DNA from: UBA1765 sp045615885
GTDB lineage: Bacteria > Fibrobacterota > Fibrobacteria > Fibrobacterales > Fibrobacteraceae
Assembly (NCBI GenBank): GCA_045615885.1
Contig: JAZLFR010000032.1
Location: forward strand, 24,221-88,220
Length of the DNA stretch: 64,000 bases
Direction: 5' to 3'
Position numbers and translations under genes: made by a program. Below, piece by piece: positions 51,196 to 60,594 of the stretch. The notes below the pieces were generated by a model. The model was not told the origin of the DNA, ran no database searches, and saw nothing but the letters and a program-made list of their open reading frames with translations. Positions within the stretch are counted from its first letter, which is position 1; every line of letters starts with the position of its first letter.

Positions 51196-52116
51196 ATGAA
51201 GAAAGTACGTGCAAAAGTATTTTTGACAGGCTCGACTAAGTCTAAGTCGATGCGCATTCCGGTGGCGCTTTTTAGCGCCTATCGCTATGTGAGCCGTGTC
51301 GTGTGGCTTGGCATTGTGCTTTTGGTTTTGCAGGTTGGTGCTTTTGTCGGCTACAATCACTTTTTGAAAAAGGCCGTGCACAACCACGAAGAACTTCAAC
51401 AGCAACTCAGCCTTCTTGCCGAAGAGTGCAATATGCTCAATTCCAAGATGGTTCGCTATTTTGAGCAGGAAGACCTGCTCCATACCAAGGCAGGACTTCC
51501 GGTAATGGATCATTCCGTTCGCGAACTTGGTACCGGTGGCGAAGTTTTGCCTGAAGACCGTTTTTTGCGTTCCGTTTCGCAGGCTGCCGCCTTGATTGCA
51601 GATGTGCGCGAATCTTCTGAACGCCTTGAAAACAAGATTGCATTGAACCAGTCTTCTTTCAAGTCTCTCGATGCCTATTTGGAACGTCAGCAAAAGAATT
51701 ACCGCAGCATTCCGTCCATTGCCCCGACTCGCGGCCGCTATGCCTCTGCATTTGGCCATCGCGTTCACCCGGTTACGGGCCAGGTCGGCAAAATGCATTA
51801 CGGCGTTGACCTTTCCAACGACCCTTGGACACCGATCTACGCCAGCGCCGACGGCGTGGTGCAGACCGCCCAGAACAGTACCTCTTTTGGTAACTACGTT
51901 GTGCTGAACCATGGCAACGGCTTTCTTACAAAGTACGGTCACATGACCCGCTACATTGTTCGTCCGGGCCAGTATGTGCAGCGTTATCAGGTTATTGGTT
52001 ATATGGGAAATACTGGCCTTTCTGCCGGCCCGCACCTTCATTACGAAGTGTGGCTTAACGGCGAGGCAGTAAATCCGTTAGCGTATATTCTCCCTAACGA
52101 TCACGCCATTGAGTAA
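51196..52116 (+). CDS. M23 (LytM) peptidase with membrane anchor
   Basis: 306-residue inner-membrane protein facing the periplasm: basic N terminus, one helix (about 37-58), a coiled coil (about 60-100), then a LytM domain (about 185-300). Zinc ligands are in MHYGVDLSND (H and D) and GPHLHYEVW (HxH), with RVHPVTG before them. With a complete site it should cut peptidoglycan cross-links; EnvC/NlpD-like activators lack these residues. Its position away from the dcw cluster gives no partner. Confidence 0.9.
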   Translation: MKKVRAKVFLTGSTKSKSMRIPVALFSAYRYVSRVVWLGIVLLVLQVGAFVGYNHFLKKAVHNHEELQQQLSLLAEECNMLNSKMVRYFEQEDLLHTKAGLPVMDHSVRELGTGGEVLPEDRFLRSVSQAAALIADVRESSERLENKIALNQSSFKSLDAYLERQQKNYRSIPSIAPTRGRYASAFGHRVHPVTGQVGKMHYGVDLSNDPWTPIYASADGVVQTAQNSTSFGNYVVLNHGNGFLTKYGHMTRYIVRPGQYVQRYQVIGYMGNTGLSAGPHLHYEVWLNGEAVNPLAYILPNDHAIE

Positions 52117-52171
52117 GTGATCACTTGGCCGTAGGCGATTAAGCACAAATCGTTTGCGGCGTTTTTTCATT

Positions 52172-53608
52172 ATGCCATTTTCTTTTTGGGCTGCTGCCGC
52201 GGCGGCCCTGTGCCCGGCGTTTGTCGAGTTCATGCCGGACCCTGCAGATACTGCGGATGCGGCTGGCGAATATGTTGAAATCCGTTTGTTTGACGATGCG
52301 CAGCAAGCACGTGAAGATACGCTGTTTGTGCGTTTTGAAGACAAGGCCGAAATGCCGTTTGCGAGCGTGGTGGGGACGCGACTTTTGCTCCATCGCGATC
52401 TGCAGGCGTGCCCACCGCGCGAAGACGTTGACTGCCGGGAACTGACGAGCGCTGCACTCCCGAATTCAAGGGAAATGTTCTGGTCGCTGCGCTATGGAGA
52501 TTGTATCGACAGTGCGTATTTGCCCGTGCCGAAAGCGGGGAAGGCGTTGCAGAGGAGTGGCGACGCCTACGGGGATTGGGTGCATGCGGTCGCGACTCCG
52601 GGCGTGCCGAACGCTGATTTTGAGCGGGGCATCGACGACTGTGGAATTTCGCTAGCGGGTGCAGTTTACAGGGACGGTGCTTTTGAAATCGGAGTTTCGC
52701 TTGAAAACTGCGATTCGACCGTCGTGCACTACGAAAGCGAGACGCTGGACCTTTCGGCTCGAAAGCAGGCTGACAGTCTGAAGGTGCGGCATGCCGCGTT
52801 TCTGAAAATTCCATCGAAGGGGATTCCCGAACACTTTAGGGCCTGGGTCCCTCGCGATGAAGTCGCTGCAAATGATTCGCTCGATACTTTGCTGATTGCA
52901 CCGGAACATTCCCCCTTGCAAATTACCGAAGTGCATTTTTGCCCGCAGGAAGGGGAGTCGGAATGGATTGAAATTTACAATGCGCTGCCACGCGCCTTGC
53001 GCATGAACGGAATTTCATTGTGCGCGCGAGGCAAAGTTTTTGGTGATAGTGTTTTGCCTTACGAAAGCGTCCTGCTCACGAAGGATACGGCTGCGCTCCG
53101 GGCAGAGATCGGCTTTAGGGACGCGCGCATTTTGCGGGCTGGGCTTGGAACATTGAAAAATGCGGGCGATACGCTTTGCCTTTGCTATGGTGAAGATACG
53201 CTCGCGACCGTGGTTTGGGGCAAGGCAGAGAGCGCCGTGTGCCCGGCGGGCTTCAACCCGCAAAGCGGGCGGCGCGAAAATACGCCTGGCTTTCAGGGGC
53301 GGGGCGGAGCAGGTGCTAAGCCTGGCAATGCTCCCTTTACGGTGGAGCTTAGCGCCCGCTCCGCGTCACGGCGGGAGCGAAACCCCGTGCGGGTGCGGGT
53401 TTCCCCTGGCGAGGCGCAGCTTATCGCTCCCGCCGTGACTGCCGTTCTCCTCACGGAGAACGGCCGCCCCCTCTGGGAACAACGCATTACGCCCAATGCA
53501 AACGCATGGTTCGAGCTTCCCGTGCTCGACTATGAGCCTGGAGTCTATTTTTTTAAATGCGTAGCCGGTCGCTACGAAAAAACATTCGGCATCGTCGTAA
53601 AGCCGTGA
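52172..53608 (+). CDS. Exported lamin-tail-like domain protein
   Basis: Unrecognised overall. 478 residues from ATG 52172 (MPFSFWAAAAAALCPAFVEF, a short signal-like start). Two segments resemble lamin-tail domains: GEYVEIRLFDD near the N terminus and LQITEVHFCPQEGESEWIEIYN in the middle. The C-terminal 90 residues (PVRVRVSPGEAQ to TFGIVVKP) form a FlgD/sorting-like beta domain. The DNA is visibly more GC-rich than its surroundings. The ribosome-binding site is poor, so the start is uncertain. A gap of nine bases separates it from the next gene. Confidence 0.6.
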   Translation: MPFSFWAAAAAALCPAFVEFMPDPADTADAAGEYVEIRLFDDAQQAREDTLFVRFEDKAEMPFASVVGTRLLLHRDLQACPPREDVDCRELTSAALPNSREMFWSLRYGDCIDSAYLPVPKAGKALQRSGDAYGDWVHAVATPGVPNADFERGIDDCGISLAGAVYRDGAFEIGVSLENCDSTVVHYESETLDLSARKQADSLKVRHAAFLKIPSKGIPEHFRAWVPRDEVAANDSLDTLLIAPEHSPLQITEVHFCPQEGESEWIEIYNALPRALRMNGISLCARGKVFGDSVLPYESVLLTKDTAALRAEIGFRDARILRAGLGTLKNAGDTLCLCYGEDTLATVVWGKAESAVCPAGFNPQSGRRENTPGFQGRGGAGAKPGNAPFTVELSARSASRRERNPVRVRVSPGEAQLIAPAVTAVLLTENGRPLWEQRITPNANAWFELPVLDYEPGVYFFKCVAGRYEKTFGIVVKP

Positions 53609-53617
53609 GAGGTGAAC

Positions 53618-54343
53618 ATGCTCATAATTCTCCTCTTTCTTGCGGCTTCATGCTTTGCCGCGTTCTCTGCGACATCGCCGTTTTCTGCACCTCAAATCCA
53701 ATCTACCCCAGCCAAGTTTACAGCACCGCTTACGCTTGGCGTTGCTAGCTATTCCGTTTCCGATTTTTCTGACTACAGTCGCTTTGGCGCAGACGCTTCT
53801 TTTGGTTTTTCGAACGTGCAGGCTGGGGCCGCAGTGGAATACACCTCGCTAGACACGCTGTATGAACGCTTGCGAACGCAGTGGCAGGTCTCGTTTTCTC
53901 GACCGCGTTATGGCCTTGGCGTAGGCTACGGCCTGGATTTGCAGCGTGAACTTGGCCATGAAAACTGGGCTAGCCATCGTCTGCTTTTCGGGGCGTTCGG
54001 GCGTGCCCCCGATTTTTTATTGTATGGCGCTCTGTTCCGCGTTCCGCTGCAAGCTGGTCAGGAACGCTGGTCAACGGCGTTCTCCGTGCATTGGGTGCTG
54101 GAATCGTACCGCTTCTATGTCGAATATGAAACGGAAAATGGCCAGGGTCATTCCCTGTTGCTCGGGCAAGAGATCATATTTGGCGCATGGGGCGTAGAAA
54201 CTTCCTACAAAATCCCCAATTCAAGATTTTATGTGGGAATAAACATCTGGTGGGGCTGCTTTGGCGTGAATGCAAGCATGCAGGCGGTATCCAAATACTA
54301 CCAGGGCAGGGAACTTCGTTTGGAATATGCTAGAAAGCCGTAA
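53618..54343 (+). CDS. Probable outer-membrane beta-barrel protein
   Basis: 241 residues from ATG 53618 (GAGAGG 7 bases upstream). Signal peptide MLIILLFLAASCFAAFSA. Alternating strands rich in Tyr, Phe and Gly follow (RYGLGVGYGLDLQ, FYVGINIWWGCFGVNAS). No family is recognised. It is likely co-transcribed with the lamin-tail-like gene and shares its GC-rich composition. It converges on the diguanylate cyclase gene two bases away. Confidence 0.6.
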   Translation: MLIILLFLAASCFAAFSATSPFSAPQIQSTPAKFTAPLTLGVASYSVSDFSDYSRFGADASFGFSNVQAGAAVEYTSLDTLYERLRTQWQVSFSRPRYGLGVGYGLDLQRELGHENWASHRLLFGAFGRAPDFLLYGALFRVPLQAGQERWSTAFSVHWVLESYRFYVEYETENGQGHSLLLGQEIIFGAWGVETSYKIPNSRFYVGINIWWGCFGVNASMQAVSKYYQGRELRLEYARKP

Positions 54344-54345
54344 CT

Positions 54346-55314
54346 CTAGGCTACTGAAATCTGGTTTCGCCCGCTATTCTTGGCGGTGTAGAGTGCGCTG
54401 TCTGCACGGTCGATGATGCTCTGCACGGAATCTCCGTCAACGCGCATGGTAACGCCCAGGCTGATAGTCACTTGCAGCATTTGGCCCGTCATGAGAGCAA
54501 TCTTCATCTTTTCGATGTTGCTGCGGATGCGTTCTGCGATCATCATTGCGTTTTCCATCGTCGTGCCGGGGAGGAACACGGTAAATTCCTCGCCACCGTA
54601 GCGGACCGGCATGTCGGACGGGCGCAAACTGCAGGAAAGTTCCTGTGCCACGGCGCGCAGCACCTGGTCGCCGGCCAAGTGGCCGTATGTGTCGTTGACA
54701 TGCTTGAAATGGTCTATATCCAGCATGAATGTGCAAAGGTCAAAATGCCCTGCGTTGCTGCGCTGCATTTCGCGTTCGTACATTTCTTCGAGCCAGTGAC
54801 GGTTGTGAAGCCCAGTCAATGCGTCGACTTTGGATTTTTCTTCGATGCACTGGATGTGGAACTGGTCTTCGCAAACAACCTTGTTGCTTTTGCGGATTCG
54901 CTGGGAAAGCAGGTGCAAAAAGTTCAGGCACAGGTCGTGGCTTGCGTTGATCATTGCAAGGGCGATGTCTGGCGGAATGATGAGCAGGCGGCTTTTTTCG
55001 ATGGCGAAAACAGTTGCGCTCGGCTTTACATTGTCGAATATGGACATTTCGCCTGCGCAGTCGCCCGGGTTTATGTCATCGCCATAGGAGCCTCCCTGGG
55101 CTTCGAGGCGCACGCCGAGCTTGCCTTCCAGAAGAATGATTAGGCGACGCTCCGCATTGCTTGGGTTTATTAAAATCTCATTTGGTTCTACAGAGATTGT
55201 TTTGCAGCTGAGCAAATAACCGGCAATACTTTCAAACGAGACGTTCTTGAAAATTTCGAGCGCCAAAAATTCGGAACGGGAAATCGGTAATGTTTCTAGA
55301 TCGCCTTGTGCCAT
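54346..55314 (-). CDS. Diguanylate cyclase with N-terminal cyclic-nucleotide-binding domain
   Basis: 322 residues. The first 130 form a cNMP-binding beta-roll (LEGKLGVRLEAQGGSYGDD, NPGDCAGEMSIFDN). A GGDEF domain starts at DALTGLHNRHWLEEM. The active site reads GGEEF at 240-244, and an RxxD product-inhibition site (RPSD, 231-234) lies upstream, so it should make c-di-GMP under feedback. Control by a cyclic nucleotide or other ligand is inferred from the N-terminal domain. Its start lies 16 bases after the 3' end of tRNA-Ala on the same strand. Confidence 0.92.
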   Translation of the reverse strand: MAQGDLETLPISRSEFLALEIFKNVSFESIAGYLLSCKTISVEPNEILINPSNAERRLIILLEGKLGVRLEAQGGSYGDDINPGDCAGEMSIFDNVKPSATVFAIEKSRLLIIPPDIALAMINASHDLCLNFLHLLSQRIRKSNKVVCEDQFHIQCIEEKSKVDALTGLHNRHWLEEMYEREMQRSNAGHFDLCTFMLDIDHFKHVNDTYGHLAGDQVLRAVAQELSCSLRPSDMPVRYGGEEFTVFLPGTTMENAMMIAERIRSNIEKMKIALMTGQMLQVTISLGVTMRVDGDSVQSIIDRADSALYTAKNSGRNQISVA

Positions 55315-55330
55315 ATTCTTTTTTTATTTA

Positions 55331-55403
55331 TGGAGATAGTGGGAGTCGAACCCATGACCTACAGATTGCGAACCTGTCGCTCTACCAACTGAGCTATATC
55401 CCC
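55331..55403 (-). tRNA. tRNA-Ala (anticodon CGC)
   Basis: The cloverleaf reads by hand on the minus strand: acceptor GGGGATA/TATCTCC with the alanine identity pair G3-U70, D stem GCTC/GAGC, anticodon stem ACAGG/TCTGT with loop TTCGCAA, T loop TTCGACT. Discriminator A; no CCA encoded. Reads GCG codons. Confidence 0.95.
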
Positions 55404-55419
55404 GGAATTGTCTAGTCCA

Positions 55420-55448
55420 ATAATAGCTATACGAAATGTATTTGGCAA
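55420..55448 (-). promoter_or_regulatory. Promoter of tRNA-Ala
   Basis: On the minus strand TTGCCA (55448-55443), a 17-base spacer and TATTAT (55425-55420). It would start just before the tRNA; no terminator follows the tRNA before the diguanylate cyclase gene. Confidence 0.8.
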
Positions 55449-55460
55449 GCTTGGTATGGC

Positions 55461-55488
55461 AAGACCGGCCCCAAATGGGGCCGGTCTT
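55461..55488 (-). terminator. Terminator of the beta-helix lipoprotein gene
   Basis: Perfect 12-bp stem (AAGACCGGCCCC / GGGGCCGGTCTT) with loop AAAT, 22 bases after the minus-strand stop. Confidence 0.88.
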
Positions 55489-55510
55489 TGGGTTTGGAGG
55501 AATGTTTTGG

Positions 55511-57442
55511 CTAGTTGTAGTAGACCGTATTGCCTGTTGGGAAGGTTACGCTGTGTGCGTAGGAGCTCACGTTGCTTACCACGGAAGGGGTTCCGTCTGT
55601 GGTGACTACATAGCTGCCTGTGGTGGTTGGTTTGAAGGCGATGCTTGAGTTGCCGTAGTAACTGCTTGTAGAGTAGCTCAGGGAGTAGTTGGTGCCTTTT
55701 TCGGATTTCTGGCGGCTGCTGAAGCCCAGGACGGTCTTGCTGGTAAGCGTTGCCGTGCCGTCGGAATCGAATGCGCCTCCCATGCCGCCGCTGATTTGGC
55801 ATTCCACGATTACGACTCCGCCAGTGATTTGCATTTCGCCGTTGCTGTCGATGCCGTCGGTATCGCCGCTGCCAGTCTTTACGTAGTGTGCGCCGCCGGT
55901 AATGTAGAGGAAGCCCGTGGAATTGCCGCCTCCCATGCCGCCAAAGCCTCCGCCCATGCCCGGGCGATTGCTGCCACCCCAGTTGCTGCCGCCTGCCTGC
56001 GTGCCGTTGCCGCTGCCGTCGTTGCCTCCGGCAGCGTTCCAGCCGTCATCAGTTGCGTACACAGCAGTCACGCCGCCGTTCGCCCTGATGTACCAGGCTT
56101 CGAAGCCTTCGTAGCTTTCTGTAACATTGATCGTGCCGTCGTTGATTTCGAGCAGGGAATCTGCGTGGACACCGTCGTTGCCCTTGGCGGAAATCGTCGT
56201 GTTGCCCCCGTTAAAGTAGATATTCAGGTTGCTGTGAATGCCGTCGTCGCCAGATGTAACCTTGATGTTTCCGCCGTTGACATAGATGCGGTTTTCAGAA
56301 ACGATGCCCTTGTCAGTGGAAGTTATGTTGACTGTCGGTACGCTTGCGGAATCGGCGATGACAATGTAATTGTAGGCCTGTATGCCGTCGTCGCCTGCCT
56401 TGGTAATGTTTATTTCGCCGCCATTGATTTTGACGATGCCTTTGTTTTTGACTATGGTTATGCAAGAATCCTGAGCGTCGGCTTCGCATTCGTCGCTCTT
56501 GATGCCGTCGCCATTTGTCGCTGCAAGGTTCAGTATGCCGCCTTCGATGTCAACGGAGCCCTTGCCCTTCAATGCATTATTGACCGCGTTCACCGTGATT
56601 GTCGGATTGTCGCGCACACGCAGGTCGTTCCCGGATTGCACGCCATTGTTGTAGTTTGCCTTTACGATCAAGGTGCCTTTGCCGTTCAAGGTCAAGTCGT
56701 CTTTCGAGTAGATGCAGGCATTGGTCGTGTCTGTTACACTGGTCGATTCTCCGTTCTTTGTGTAGGTAATTGCCTTGCGGGTGGACGCATCGGAGAATGT
56801 GTTTGTTGTGCCGTCAAGACTCTTGATGATTGTCTTTTCAGCATTGATTACAAATATCGGAGCATCGCTTGCGTTAGCGAGCGTGATGCCGTCCATTTTC
56901 AGGTGTACTGTGGAATCGCCTGCGGGCGTGTTTACGACAATTTGACCGTCGCTGTTTTCGCCTGTGAATTTGTATGTGCCACCGCAAGCGATCGTTACAA
57001 TGGAACCTTCTATGTTTACGCAGCCATTGTCGTTTTCAAGGGTAGCACTTTTTGCATCGAATGTCACAAGTGGTTCATTGTCGTTTTTCGCCGCGTTTAC
57101 AATGCTGCTGGACGAAGATTTTGCAAAGCTGGAGCTGCTACTGCTTTGTGTTGCTGGCTTCGTTATGACGAATGTACTGGAATCTTTTACGCCAGAAATT
57201 TCTTCGCCCGTCGCCTCGTCAATGATTTTTGGGCAGAGCTCTGCGTCAGTAACTTGCGAACCGTCTGTACAAAAGTACACCGTTTGGGTTGTTGTGTCTG
57301 TACTGTCCGTTTTTTCTTGATTGATCTCTTCTTCTGGCAAAGCGCCGAAATCTGGTGCTGTTGTAGAATTCTCGGAATCATTGCCGCAAGCGTACAGCCC
57401 GAATGCAGCAGCGCAGATAGTAAAAATATTTAAAGTCTTCAT
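55511..57442 (-). CDS. Lipoprotein with carbohydrate-binding-type beta-helix (DUF4353-like)
   Basis: 643 residues from ATG 57442, chosen for GAGGAAG upstream and lipobox GLYAC; a longer frame to 57673 adds 77 unlikely residues. After an acidic region and a Ser-rich linker come many repeats of about 25-30 residues, such as GIHSNLNIYFNGGNTTI and GVHADSLLEINDGTINV, which form a right-handed beta-helix. A Gly/Asn-rich loop (GGSNWGGSNRPGMGGGFGGM) interrupts them. The pattern matches the carbohydrate-binding DUF4353 family often seen with CotH proteins; no cotH is adjacent. Surface adhesion to glycan is inferred. Confidence 0.82.
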   Translation of the reverse strand: MKTLNIFTICAAAFGLYACGNDSENSTTAPDFGALPEEEINQEKTDSTDTTTQTVYFCTDGSQVTDAELCPKIIDEATGEEISGVKDSSTFVITKPATQSSSSSSFAKSSSSSIVNAAKNDNEPLVTFDAKSATLENDNGCVNIEGSIVTIACGGTYKFTGENSDGQIVVNTPAGDSTVHLKMDGITLANASDAPIFVINAEKTIIKSLDGTTNTFSDASTRKAITYTKNGESTSVTDTTNACIYSKDDLTLNGKGTLIVKANYNNGVQSGNDLRVRDNPTITVNAVNNALKGKGSVDIEGGILNLAATNGDGIKSDECEADAQDSCITIVKNKGIVKINGGEINITKAGDDGIQAYNYIVIADSASVPTVNITSTDKGIVSENRIYVNGGNIKVTSGDDGIHSNLNIYFNGGNTTISAKGNDGVHADSLLEINDGTINVTESYEGFEAWYIRANGGVTAVYATDDGWNAAGGNDGSGNGTQAGGSNWGGSNRPGMGGGFGGMGGGNSTGFLYITGGAHYVKTGSGDTDGIDSNGEMQITGGVVIVECQISGGMGGAFDSDGTATLTSKTVLGFSSRQKSEKGTNYSLSYSTSSYYGNSSIAFKPTTTGSYVVTTDGTPSVVSNVSSYAHSVTFPTGNTVYYN

Positions 57443-57580
57443 GGCTTCCTCGTATGTTTTTGTACGTTTTCCGCCCAATCCGAGCATAATATAGATTGAT
57501 GGAATGAAAATGGCGATGTGGTTTCGCAAATAGCGTTGTCGGCAGACAACGGCCAACAAAAAAATTTGTACATTGGGTGC

Positions 57581-58915
57581 ATGAAATTTGGCGCGAAATT
57601 CTTGAAATTGGCTGATTTTTTTTCTGGCCCCCGGGTGACAATTGTTCTTGCGACCATATTGGTGTTGCTTCATCTTGCGGCTTTTTCGTATAGAGTCGTT
57701 GTAGGGCCCGCAGTTACGGAAGATACCACAGAATATCTCCTTTGTGCAAAAAATGCTGCAGAGGGTTTAGGCTTTCAGGCAAACGATCCGTCTGGCCCGT
57801 TTAGCGAAGAACTTTTGACAAGGCGTCCGCCAGGATACCCGGCGATTATCCTTCTTTTTCAGCAATCTGGTGTTGCTGTAATTACGTTCCAGACCTTGCT
57901 TTCGATGGCAACGATTTTTCTATGCGCCAGCTTTCTCAAAAAAAGAACTTCTTCAAGATTGGCCTTGAACGCGTTGCTGCTATGCTTTTTGTGCACACCG
58001 TCACAAATACTGTATGCTACGGCTTTAATGAGTGAAATCCCATTCCAGTTCATTTTGACCGGTGCCGTTTTTTCGACAGTCCTGTTTGTACAGACAAAAA
58101 AAATCAAGTGGTTGGCAATCACCGCTGCCACCGTGAGCATAGGCTTTTTTATAAAGCCGGCTCTTTATCCGTTTACATTTCTCATGTTGGCTGCAGGCCT
58201 CGTATACGCTTACCGTCATTCCATGGTGAAAATCGTTCCCTTTGCGTTGCTGCCGGTGGCGTGCGTCATTGGCTATAGCGCATTGAATTATACCCAGACG
58301 GGAGTGTTTGAAGTTTCGAGCATACAGGCGACGAATCTTTTGAACGTCAATGCAAAATTCATTCTCTTCCAAACGCAGGGAATTGAAGAGGGGTCAAATT
58401 TCATTGATTCTCTTGAATCGGCCTTGGATTCGATTCCGAGTTATGCGGAGCGCCAGCAGATTCGTTCCACAGTGGCCAAGGAAGTATTCATGGATCACCC
58501 ATTCGTCGCCATCTATCAGTTTGTGAAGGGTGGAGTTCTGTTTTTCTTTGACCCGGGGCGTTTTGATTGGATAACCTATTTTGATATCGATTCGAAAAAT
58601 GGTTTTATGGAAGCTTTTGCCGCGCAAGATGGAAACGCGATCAAGTCGGTTTTTAATGCAGTTCCGCTTTGGATGTGGGTTGTGTTGCCGCTTGTTCTTG
58701 TGTTCAATTTACTGAAGCTGTTTTTTTATGTGCTCTTTCTGGTTAAATTCCCGGGAAGAATGCCTGAAAAAATCATTCTCAGTACAGGCATTCTGTACAT
58801 ACTCGCGATAACGGGTTCCCTTGGAGTCTGCCGCTATGCATTGCCGGTTATTCCGCTTCTTATTGTAGGTGCCGCTTTGGGTGTTGCATGCGTAAAAATG
58901 GAGCCGAAAAAATAA
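57581..58915 (+). CDS. Membrane glycosyltransferase, GT39/ArnT-like
   Basis: 444 residues from ATG 57581, with about ten to twelve hydrophobic helices. An early periplasmic loop has TEDTTEYLLCAKN (acidic pair) and LLTRRPPGYPAIILL, a position where PMT/ArnT enzymes keep catalytic Asp and the RPPGYP motif. It probably moves a sugar from a polyprenyl carrier. Acceptor unknown. TACATT ends 6 bases before ATG. It is divergent from the beta-helix lipoprotein gene. Confidence 0.78.
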   Translation: MKFGAKFLKLADFFSGPRVTIVLATILVLLHLAAFSYRVVVGPAVTEDTTEYLLCAKNAAEGLGFQANDPSGPFSEELLTRRPPGYPAIILLFQQSGVAVITFQTLLSMATIFLCASFLKKRTSSRLALNALLLCFLCTPSQILYATALMSEIPFQFILTGAVFSTVLFVQTKKIKWLAITAATVSIGFFIKPALYPFTFLMLAAGLVYAYRHSMVKIVPFALLPVACVIGYSALNYTQTGVFEVSSIQATNLLNVNAKFILFQTQGIEEGSNFIDSLESALDSIPSYAERQQIRSTVAKEVFMDHPFVAIYQFVKGGVLFFFDPGRFDWITYFDIDSKNGFMEAFAAQDGNAIKSVFNAVPLWMWVVLPLVLVFNLLKLFFYVLFLVKFPGRMPEKIILSTGILYILAITGSLGVCRYALPVIPLLIVGAALGVACVKMEPKK

Positions 58916-58957
58916 TTTTGCCGTGAGATCCCTTTGTAATTTACTATCTTTGGCGCC

Positions 58958-60559
58958 ATGCTAAATGTATCTAATGTAAGTCTTCAGTATGGTAGCCGTG
59001 TTCTTTTCAAGGAAGTGAACCTTTCCTTCCAGAAGGGCAACTGCTACGGAGTTATCGGCGCAAATGGTGCCGGCAAGTCTACCTTCCTCAAAATTTTGTC
59101 TGGCGAACTTGAGCCGAATACCGGCGATGTAACCAAGGATTCCGGCGAACGCATGGCTATCCTCAAGCAGGATCACTTTGCCTACGAACAGTTCACTGTG
59201 CTCAACACCGTGATGATGGGTTTCCCGGAACTCTATGAGCTTGCGCAGAAGCGCGAACAGCTCTATGCCCTCCCGGAAATGACCGAAGAACAGGGCATGG
59301 AAGCCATGGAAGTCGAAACGCGCTTTGGCGAAATCGGTGGCTACGAAGCGGACTCCAGTGCAGCTGTGCTTCTCAAGGGCCTTGGCATTCCTGAAGAATT
59401 CCACCAGTCTTTGATGAGCGACCTTGATGCAAACATGAAGGTGCGCGTGCTCCTTGCTCAGGCCCTGTTTGGCAACCCGGACATTTTGCTCCTTGACGAA
59501 CCTACGAACCATTTGGATATCGAAGCTATCAGCTGGCTCGAAGACTACCTGGAACGTTTTGAAAATACGGTGATCGTCGTTAGCCATGACCGTCACTTTT
59601 TGAACCGCGTATGTACGCATACTTGCGACATTGACTACGGCAAAATCAACATTTACGGCGGTAACTACGAATTCTGGTATGCTGCAAGCCAGCTTGCACA
59701 GAAGCAGCGCAAGGACCAGAACCGTCGCGCCGAAGAAAAAATTGAAGAACTCAAGGCCTTTATCCGCCGCTTTGCAAGTAACGCCTCCAAGGCCAAGCAG
59801 GCAACAAGCCGCAAGAAGCTTCTCGACAAGATGACTGTCGATGAAATGCCGGCAAGTAGCCGTAAGTTCCCGTGGGTGAACTTCAAGATGGACCGCGAAC
59901 CGGGCAAGATCGTTCTTGAACTCAAGAATGCAACGGTGGATGCCGGCGACGGCCTCATGGTCAAGGGTCTCGACTTCTCACTGGCTAGTGGCGACAAGGT
60001 TGCCCTCGTGGGTGAGTTCGATACCTTGAAGACTGCATTCTTCCAGTTGATTGCCGAAGAAACGCAGGCTCCGGCTGGTGTGCTCAAGTGGGGCAACACG
60101 ATCAGCTACAGCTACTTCCCGAAGAACAACGACAAGTATTTTGACACGGACCTTTCCCTTGTAGATTGGCTGCGCCAGTACAGCAAGGAACAGGATGAAA
60201 CATTTATCCGTGGCTTCCTTGGCCGCATGCTCTTTACCGGCGAAGAAGCTTTGAAGTGTGCGAATGTTCTTAGCGGTGGTGAAAAGGTTCGCTGCATGCT
60301 TTCCCGCATGATGCTTTCCAACGCGAACTGCCTGCTTCTCGATGAACCGACAGCCCACCTCGACTTGGAAGCTATCACTGCCTTGAACAACGGCTTGAAT
60401 GCTTTCCAGGGCCCGATCATCTTCTGCACCCAGGACCACGAATTTGCACAGACCGTTGCTAACCGTGTTCTTGAACTTACCCCGAACGGCGTTGTCGATC
60501 GCTCCATCACATTTGATGAATGGGTCGAAAGCAAGAAGGGTTCCGGCAAGAAGAAGTAA
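58958..60559 (+). CDS. ybiT: ABC-F ATPase, YbiT type
   Basis: Soluble tandem ABC protein that acts at the ribosomal E site. The 533-residue product has Walker A GANGAGKST (34-42) and Walker B LLLDEPTNHLD in domain 1. A linker (about 245-300) is rich in Lys/Arg. Domain 2 has LSGGEKVR and LLLDEPTAHLD. Domain 2's Walker A reads GEFDTLKT (Gly replaced), and domain 1's signature reads SDLDANMK; both look usual for the YbiT branch by memory. TATCTT ends 7 bases before ATG with no ribosome-binding site. Confidence 0.88.
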   Translation: MLNVSNVSLQYGSRVLFKEVNLSFQKGNCYGVIGANGAGKSTFLKILSGELEPNTGDVTKDSGERMAILKQDHFAYEQFTVLNTVMMGFPELYELAQKREQLYALPEMTEEQGMEAMEVETRFGEIGGYEADSSAAVLLKGLGIPEEFHQSLMSDLDANMKVRVLLAQALFGNPDILLLDEPTNHLDIEAISWLEDYLERFENTVIVVSHDRHFLNRVCTHTCDIDYGKINIYGGNYEFWYAASQLAQKQRKDQNRRAEEKIEELKAFIRRFASNASKAKQATSRKKLLDKMTVDEMPASSRKFPWVNFKMDREPGKIVLELKNATVDAGDGLMVKGLDFSLASGDKVALVGEFDTLKTAFFQLIAEETQAPAGVLKWGNTISYSYFPKNNDKYFDTDLSLVDWLRQYSKEQDETFIRGFLGRMLFTGEEALKCANVLSGGEKVRCMLSRMMLSNANCLLLDEPTAHLDLEAITALNNGLNAFQGPIIFCTQDHEFAQTVANRVLELTPNGVVDRSITFDEWVESKKGSGKKK

Positions 60560-60566
60560 GCTGGAA

Positions 60567-60594
60567 AACAGAGTTCAGAAAACAGAATACAGGG
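60567..60594. repeat. Short heptamer tract after ybiT
   Basis: AACAGAG, TTCAGAA, AACAGAA, TACAGGG in perfect 7-base phase. The last unit forms the left arm of the terminator that follows. Confidence 0.8.

Noticed and set aside
55796..57433. Long plus-strand ORF (545 codons) opposite the beta-helix lipoprotein gene
   Set aside because: A shadow of the repeat-rich minus-strand gene, which has a lipobox, signal peptide and ribosome-binding site. The plus-strand product is Cys/Val-rich with no domain.
58958..60559. Broken second ATPase site in the ABC-F protein (GEFDTLKT)
   Set aside because: A replaced Walker A glycine and a changed first signature appear, from memory, in intact YbiT-type proteins of other bacteria. 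The rest of the protein is complete, so it is not treated as decay.
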